The notes beneath the pieces were generated by a model. The model had not been told where the DNA came from. It worked only from the letters and a program-made list of their open reading frames with translations, and ran no database searches. DNA of 58,748 nt from Pararhizobium antarcticum. GTDB lineage: Bacteria > Pseudomonadota > Alphaproteobacteria > Rhizobiales > Rhizobiaceae. Shown piece after piece: positions 57,274-58,748 of the stretch. The stretch covers positions 1 to 58,748 of the forward strand of contig NZ_LSRP01000082.1 of the NCBI RefSeq assembly GCF_001885585.1, read 5' to 3'. The position numbers and the translations under genes were made by a program. Numbering within the stretch: the stretch's first letter is position 1; each line of letters opens with the position of its first letter.

Positions 57274-58314
57274 ATGGATAAACGATATCAAGTCTTCGTC
57301 AGCTCAACTTATGAAGATCTCAAAGACGAGAGATCTGAAGTAATCCAAGCCCTTCTGGAACTTGATTGCATGCCCGCGGGCATGGAGCTTTTCCCTGCAT
57401 CCACTGAGCAGCAATGGAGTTGGATCAAAAAAGTCATTGATGAGTCTGATTATTACATGGTTATCGTTGCGGGACGTTACGGCTCAATTCATCCAACTGA
57501 AAAAATCAGCTATACAGAGATGGAATACCGGTATGCAGTTAGTATTGGCAAACCTGTATTAGCGTTCTTGCATCCCAATCTGGAAGCCATCGTTTCTGGA
57601 AAAACTGAAAAATCTACATTTGGCAGGGCTAAACTATTGGAGTTTAGAAAACTGTGTCAGACGCGGCTGTGTAAGATGTGGGATTCACCAACTGACTTGG
57701 GAGCGAAAGTAAGCCGAAGCCTCACACAGCTGATTAAACGAGAACCGGCAATTGGTTGGATTAGAGGTGATCAAGGAGGAGGCGCGCTCCGCCTGGAATT
57801 GGCTGAAGCAAAATTGGAAATCGAAAAACTAAAATCGACGCTAAACGAAAAATGGAATAGCGCCAACGAGACTTTGGCTAGTGGGTCCGATATTCTAACA
57901 ATAAAATATCTGGCTGAAACGTCGGAACGTAAGGTCGGAAAAAGCGACAAAATATACTGGGTAAAAGGCGAGGAAATACCTTATTTTCCAGATTTTACTT
58001 GGGATGAGATACTTAGGATCATCGGCCCGGACCTTCTTCTGTCGTGCGATGAAAATGACATATGTCGCATGCTCAACCAAGTTGCGAAGCACACTCTCCA
58101 GAGTTCTGACGATCAGGACGAAAATATAAGAATTGACGTAGTCAAGATATACGATGACAGTCTAAAAAGAATACGAGTGCAGTTTAGCGCTTTAGGCTTT
58201 ATCGAACTAGATAGCGGAACTAGAGGTGGTTTTGCCTGGAATCTCACAGAGCGCGGTTTGACCAAGGTATATAGTTTAATAGCTACGAAGGTTGAATCCA
58301 ATCCGGCGACGTGA
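57274..58314 (+). CDS. DUF4062 protein, possible defence gene
   Basis: 346 residues. The N-terminal MDKRYQVFVSSTYEDLKDER, SEVIQALLELDCMPAGMELF and ADYYMVIVAGRYGSI-like block is DUF4062, related to TIR/STAND N-domains. KISYTEMEYRYAVSIGKPVL continues it. Coiled coil and a C-terminal helical wing-like domain follow. It is clearly AT-richer than nrdJ, so probably acquired. DUF4062 occurs in many defence proteins. There is no ribosome site and no room for a promoter before the ATG, so it may be read through from nrdJ or be leaderless. Confidence 0.75.
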   Translation: MDKRYQVFVSSTYEDLKDERSEVIQALLELDCMPAGMELFPASTEQQWSWIKKVIDESDYYMVIVAGRYGSIHPTEKISYTEMEYRYAVSIGKPVLAFLHPNLEAIVSGKTEKSTFGRAKLLEFRKLCQTRLCKMWDSPTDLGAKVSRSLTQLIKREPAIGWIRGDQGGGALRLELAEAKLEIEKLKSTLNEKWNSANETLASGSDILTIKYLAETSERKVGKSDKIYWVKGEEIPYFPDFTWDEILRIIGPDLLLSCDENDICRMLNQVAKHTLQSSDDQDENIRIDVVKIYDDSLKRIRVQFSALGFIELDSGTRGGFAWNLTERGLTKVYSLIATKVESNPAT

Positions 58315-58490
58315 AAAGGCAACAGCGGTTTCTTATCTCCCCCTTTGTGGGGGAGAAAGCAATTTCAGCATCTTAGGCTTCAGCTAAGTCCTAGAAATTG
58401 CAAGAGAGGGGGCAGGCATGGACGCACCGACGCCTCCAGGGAAAGAACGCCCCCTCACCAACAAAATCTAACACTTAGCCTTCGCCTAAG
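58315..58490. repeat. Rhizobial-type intergenic repeat block
   Basis: TCTCCCCC/GGGGGAGA (58336-58356) forms a stable hairpin. It is followed by GCAATTTC (58359-58366) pairing with GAAATTGC (58394-58401) around a CTTAG/CTAAG inner stem. The architecture recalls RIME-like intergenic elements of rhizobia. No gene is seen in this stretch. Confidence 0.5.
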
Positions 58491-58748
58491 AGTCCGTCCG
58501 AACACTTTCTCATTTTGAACATAGCCTTCGCAGCATGAGGCGGATGGAGGCTAATTTGAGGAAGGCAAGCGCATTTCTTGACAGGTTTTCGAGGTCCTTG
58601 GCCAGTCTACGGCATCGTCCGAGCCATGCGAAGGTTCGCTCGACAACCCATCGGCGTGGCAACAACTCGAAGCCTTTGGCCGCATCGGATCGCTTGACGA
58701 TTTCAGTTGCCAGACCTGGTCTGGCCTTCTTCTGACCCTTTGCGAAGA
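58491..58748 (-). mobile_element. End of an IS5-family insertion sequence
   Basis: The transposase stop is followed outward by GAGTCCGTCCGAACACTTTC, a likely terminal inverted repeat ending near 58491. Only this end is in the window; the other inverted repeat and target duplication cannot be seen. Confidence 0.65.
58510..58748 (-). CDS. IS5-family transposase, C-terminal part (runs off the window)
   Basis: The reverse strand encodes [40 protein letters not shown] and [14 protein letters not shown], then a stop. [11 protein letters not shown]...CRRLAKD is the C-terminal DDE-domain signature of IS5-family transposases. About 80 codons are present; the 5' part lies outside the window. Confidence 0.9.
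   Translation of the reverse strand, partial: FAKGQKKARPGLATEIVKRSDAAKGFELLPRRWVVERTFAWLGRCRRLAKDLENLSRNALAFLKLASIRLMLRRLCSK

Overview
The window is mostly one tailed-phage (siphovirus-like) prophage in an alphaproteobacterial chromosome. It runs from roughly 0.5-0.8 kb to about 50.2 kb. Host DNA follows: tRNA-Leu, an ABC-2 polysaccharide-export permease, xanthine phosphoribosyltransferase, a periplasmic protein and the B12-dependent ribonucleotide reductase NrdJ. Moderately high GC, NrdJ with NrdR boxes, the RkpT/KpsM-type permease, a GapR-like protein and an IS5-family end suggest a member of the Rhizobiaceae (Rhizobium/Agrobacterium relatives). This is inference; I ran no database search.

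Prophage layout. Late genes lie on the minus strand and read right to left from about 30.7 kb to 0.86 kb: small protein, terS, terL, portal with a C-terminal Acb1-like domain, prohead protease/scaffold, decoration protein, major capsid, head-tail connectors, tail terminator, tail tube, tail chaperones with a probable -1 frameshift, tape measure, tail tip proteins, a GNAT acetyltransferase, the J-like protein, tail fibres, endolysin, holin and lysis membrane proteins, and finally a fusion of a LamG-like domain to a FAD-dependent oxidoreductase. A cargo block (15.9-19.0 kb) interrupts the tail operon. It carries two secreted proteins, a Rha/KilAC antirepressor, a ribbon-helix-helix regulator with a palindromic operator, and a retropepsin-like protease. 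This recalls the P22 immI locus.

From 31.1 to 37.3 kb (minus strand) are a NusG-like candidate late antiterminator, a DnaA domain IV-only protein, a DUF1376 replication protein, a DUF1064 nuclease, a truncated cytosine methyltransferase joined to a small helix-turn-helix ORF, several coupled small genes, a GapR-like protein and Cro. The immunity region (37.3-40.3 kb) has a CI-type S24 repressor, a DUF2335 membrane protein, an ImmA-like metallopeptidase and remnants of a duplicated gene. Related repressor-site candidates occur both between cro and cI and in the promoter of the rightward early operon at 40.4 kb, so one repressor probably silences both operons.

The rightward operon (40.5-49.6 kb, plus strand) encodes accessory proteins with strong tandem repeats (DUF7666 and DUF6745 types), several microproteins, a PD-(D/E)XK nuclease, a Rad52-like annealing protein, NinB, an HNH nuclease, a candidate excisionase and the tyrosine integrase. 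Convergent with the integrase is an unusual gene that joins the integrase's N-terminal domain to an HNH-like nuclease core.

Right of nrdJ, a low-GC DUF4062 gene starts immediately after the nrdJ terminator. Intergenic repeats and the end of an IS5-family element follow, so this is a second accessory spot. The left attachment boundary was not resolved.
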